A program made the translations under genes and the position numbers. A stretch of DNA of 16,166 bases, from contig DATKBT010000159.1 in assembly GCA_035546295.1 (NCBI GenBank), positions 1 through 16,166 of the forward strand, given 5' to 3'. Below are positions 14,685 through 16,166 of the stretch, in pieces. The notes below the pieces were generated by a model. That model was given only the letters and a program-made list of their open reading frames with translations, made no database searches and was not told the DNA's origin. Positions within the stretch are counted from its first letter, which is position 1; each line of letters opens with the position of its first letter. Source of the DNA: DATKBT01 sp035546295 (lineage in GTDB: Bacteria > Acidobacteriota > Thermoanaerobaculia > Multivoradales > Multivoraceae).

Positions 14685-15809
14685 CTACTCCTGGTCGGCC
14701 GAGCTCCCCGATGCGACGCTCCGCTCCAGGGCCTCCGCCTCGAGCAGCCGCGCGCCCCGGAGGATCCCCTCCATCGCGTAGTTTCCCTCGTGGCAGGCGT
14801 ACTCGTAGACGTTCTCGTCGCTGGTGCGCCAGACGTACTCACCGGTCCACGGCTCGGTCCACACCGTCGGGTCCTCGACGGTGAAGCGATAGAGCAGGTT
14901 GCCGTCCTCGAGCCTGGAGAAGCGCTCGATCACGTGCATGCTCTCCGAGCCGCCGCGCATCCCGGCGAGCGGGTGGAAGTTCGTGGTGTCGACGACCAGC
15001 GTGTCGCCCTCCCACCAACCGATCGAATCCCCGAGCCAGAACCTCCGATCCGCCGGCGGGTGCTCGGATTCCATGCGCACGATGCGCGCGTCGTGCACCA
15101 TTTCTATCAGGATCATCACGTGATCCTCGGTCTGCACGATCCGCTTGTGGTTGTTGTACAGGCTGGGGTAGGTGGGAGCGGCGCCGGTGAAGCCCAGGAT
15201 GCAGCGCTCGGCGATCCCGAGGTCCTCCGGTCCGTCGTAGGGGCCGTGATCGAGCACGCCGAGCCACCAGGCGGTTCCGTCGTTGGGCCGGCGCAGGCTG
15301 CTGCGCTCAGAAAGCCGCCCGATCGCCTCCTCGGTCATTGGCGGATGACGGCCGTTCTCGGGGTCGACGATGATCGAGGTGCGGAACTTGCCGTCGACCA
15401 TGAACACGTCGCTCCCGCGATCCGTCCAGAAGTTGTTGTAGCCGCCGACGTTGCCGGCGCCGCTGGACTCCCGGAACTCGTCGCCGATGCCGATCGGCGG
15501 CGCACCCCCCGGAGGCGGCGGCTCGTCCGCGGGGCCGCGGTTGCGCTCGCGGTCGAGCACCCGCTGCCGCTCCTCCTCGACAATCGCGTCCGCCTGCTCC
15601 GGCGTCAGGTAGAGGTTCTCGCCGAACTCGCGAGGCCGCTGCAGCGGGGTGAGCGTCGAGACGTCGTAGGTCCCCGACAGGTCGGGCCGGCCGGCGGCTG
15701 TCCGCGGGATGCCGTCTTCGCTCTGGACCGCGCTCGGAGCGGCGGAGCTCACGGCAGCGGCGCCCAGAGCGAGGATCCCGGCGAGCGACGCGGAGCTGGG
15801 CATCTTCAT
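14685..15809 (-). CDS. Secreted protein of uncharacterised 'YEYACHEGNYA' family, paralogue 2
   Basis: This is a 374-aa protein, clearly a paralogue of 7750-8856: both share GRPDLSGTYD/GKPDLSGTYD, the STLTPLQRP/ATLTPLQRP block, GAGNVGGYNNFW, a PENGR stretch, KRIVQT, EMVHD, HPPAD, LGDSIGWWEGDTLVV and VYEYACHEGNYA. The ATG at 15807-15809 is fixed by GAGGAGG five bases upstream and gives a signal peptide (SLAGILALGAAAVSSAAPSA). It differs by a Pro/Gly-rich insert (DEPPPPGGAPP) and a less conserved middle. Enzymatic role unknown. It is monocistronic by spacing: the next gene upstream on this strand ends 291 bp away, across the repeat element at 15932-16058. Confidence 0.86.
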   Translation of the reverse strand: MKMPSSASLAGILALGAAAVSSAAPSAVQSEDGIPRTAAGRPDLSGTYDVSTLTPLQRPREFGENLYLTPEQADAIVEEERQRVLDRERNRGPADEPPPPGGAPPIGIGDEFRESSGAGNVGGYNNFWTDRGSDVFMVDGKFRTSIIVDPENGRHPPMTEEAIGRLSERSSLRRPNDGTAWWLGVLDHGPYDGPEDLGIAERCILGFTGAAPTYPSLYNNHKRIVQTEDHVMILIEMVHDARIVRMESEHPPADRRFWLGDSIGWWEGDTLVVDTTNFHPLAGMRGGSESMHVIERFSRLEDGNLLYRFTVEDPTVWTEPWTGEYVWRTSDENVYEYACHEGNYAMEGILRGARLLEAEALERSVASGSSADQE

Positions 15810-15931
15810 GGCTGCCTCCTCGTGGGGTGATCTCGCCTCCATTCTGCCGGAGAGATCGGGGCGGCACAATCGGTCCGCCGGCGGCAATGAAGCGATCCGG
15901 CGCCCGAGCGTCGCGTCGGATTCGGCGAGCC

Positions 15932-16058
15932 GTAGCGGGCTCGCGCGGTGCGAGGCGCGCTCAGACCACGAGCCGGCTACTCATGTTCTTCTCCGCCTCC
16001 GGCCCTTCGGGCCTCAGCGGAGTGTGCTCGTTGGAGAGTGGTGACCAGCGCGAGCCCG
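15932..16058. mobile_element. Short palindrome-bounded repeat element carrying repeat copy 2
   Basis: The outer arms are CGGGCTCGCGCGGT (15936-15949) and ACCAGCGCGAGCCCG (16044-16058), complementary except for one extra base. A nested pair, GTAGCGGGCTCG (15932-15943) and CGAGCCGGCTAC (15969-15980), matches at 11 of 12. Between them lies the 55-bp repeat at 15980-16034. The right arm with its flank (GGTGACCA-C-CGAGCCCG pattern) resembles 12499-12517 beside copy 1. There is no protein-coding potential, so it would have to be moved in trans. A palindromic intergenic repeat of another kind is the alternative. Confidence 0.5.
15980..16034 (-). repeat. 55-bp dispersed repeat, copy 2 (inverted relative to copy 1)
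   Basis: This is identical to 12392-12446 over 55 bases when read on the minus strand, including the CTCCGC/GCGGAG stem enclosing GGCCC-GAA-GGGCC. Upstream hairpins of copy 1 (12211-12391) are absent here; the sequence before the block is unrelated. Copy 2 is therefore either truncated or a minimal form of the element. It lies between two minus-strand genes. Confidence 0.9.
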
Positions 16059-16100
16059 ACAACCTGTCGCTGGCCTGTGCCAGCGCAGGCTCAGAGGAGG

Positions 16101-16166
16101 CTACGGTGCGACCTCGACCGCCACGTCCTGCGCGGTCGCCAGCGCACCGTCGGTGGCCAGGCAGCG
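16101..16166 (-). CDS. C-terminal end of an unidentified gene, cut by the window edge
   Basis: From the right edge a minus-strand frame encodes the final 21 residues (RCLATDGALATAQDVAVEVA followed by P) and stops with TAG at 16103-16101. This is too short to assign a family. The orientation matches the next gene at 14685-15809. It may be a chance frame. Confidence 0.4.
   Translation of the reverse strand, partial: RCLATDGALATAQDVAVEVAP

Noticed and set aside
1..16166. CRISPR array, tRNA, rRNA or integrase-type mobile elements
   Set aside because: No regularly spaced direct repeats, no tRNA cloverleaf sequence, no rRNA sequence and no transposase or integrase gene were recognised on either strand.

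Overview
The window is high-GC DNA from a Gram-negative bacterium. The evidence is an RND/adaptor/outer-membrane-factor efflux set, lipoprotein signals and PQQ and c-type cytochrome enzymes exported to the periplasm. The pairing of PQQ dehydrogenases with secreted proteins carrying a 'YEYACHEGNYA' C-terminal signature, and a cytochrome fused to a copper monooxygenase fold, recalls uncultured Acidobacteriota-like genomes. This taxonomic placement is an inference from gene content, not a measurement.

Left part (1-7527), minus strand. This is a heavy-metal efflux operon. In transcription order it holds a small His-rich exported protein (7527-7123), a CzcC/TolC-like outer-membrane factor (6892-5537), a small lipoprotein with a His/Asp-rich tail (5459-5046), a lipoprotein CzcB/CusB-type adaptor (5071-3449) and a CzcA/CusA-type RND pump (3426-328). 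A 5'-truncated piece of a second RND pump, of a different subfamily, follows and runs off the left edge.

Middle (7750-12158). A PQQ-dependent dehydrogenase (10903-8945) and an uncharacterised secreted protein (8856-7750) form a minus-strand pair. Divergent from them is a secreted protein of unknown function (11298-12158), preceded by a perfect TATAAT box. The start of 7750-8856 is preceded by a tandemly duplicated 23-bp unit that can fold over its own ribosome binding site.

Right part (12159-16166). A dense series of inverted repeats (about 12203-12522) looks like a structured RNA or the remnant of a non-autonomous mobile element. It lies directly upstream of a cytochrome c / type II copper monooxygenase-like fusion (12540-13946). 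A cupin gene interrupted by an in-frame TAG follows (13993-14628). Convergent to it is a paralogue of the secreted family (15809-14685). A 55-bp segment of the structured region recurs exactly, in inverted orientation, at 15980-16034, flanked by its own inverted repeats. The right edge holds the last 21 codons of an unidentified minus-strand gene.

Taken together, the window pairs copper/heavy-metal export with exported redox enzymes that use PQQ, heme and probably copper. The features I consider least explained are the structured repeat element, the interrupted cupin gene and the duplicated SD-masking leader.
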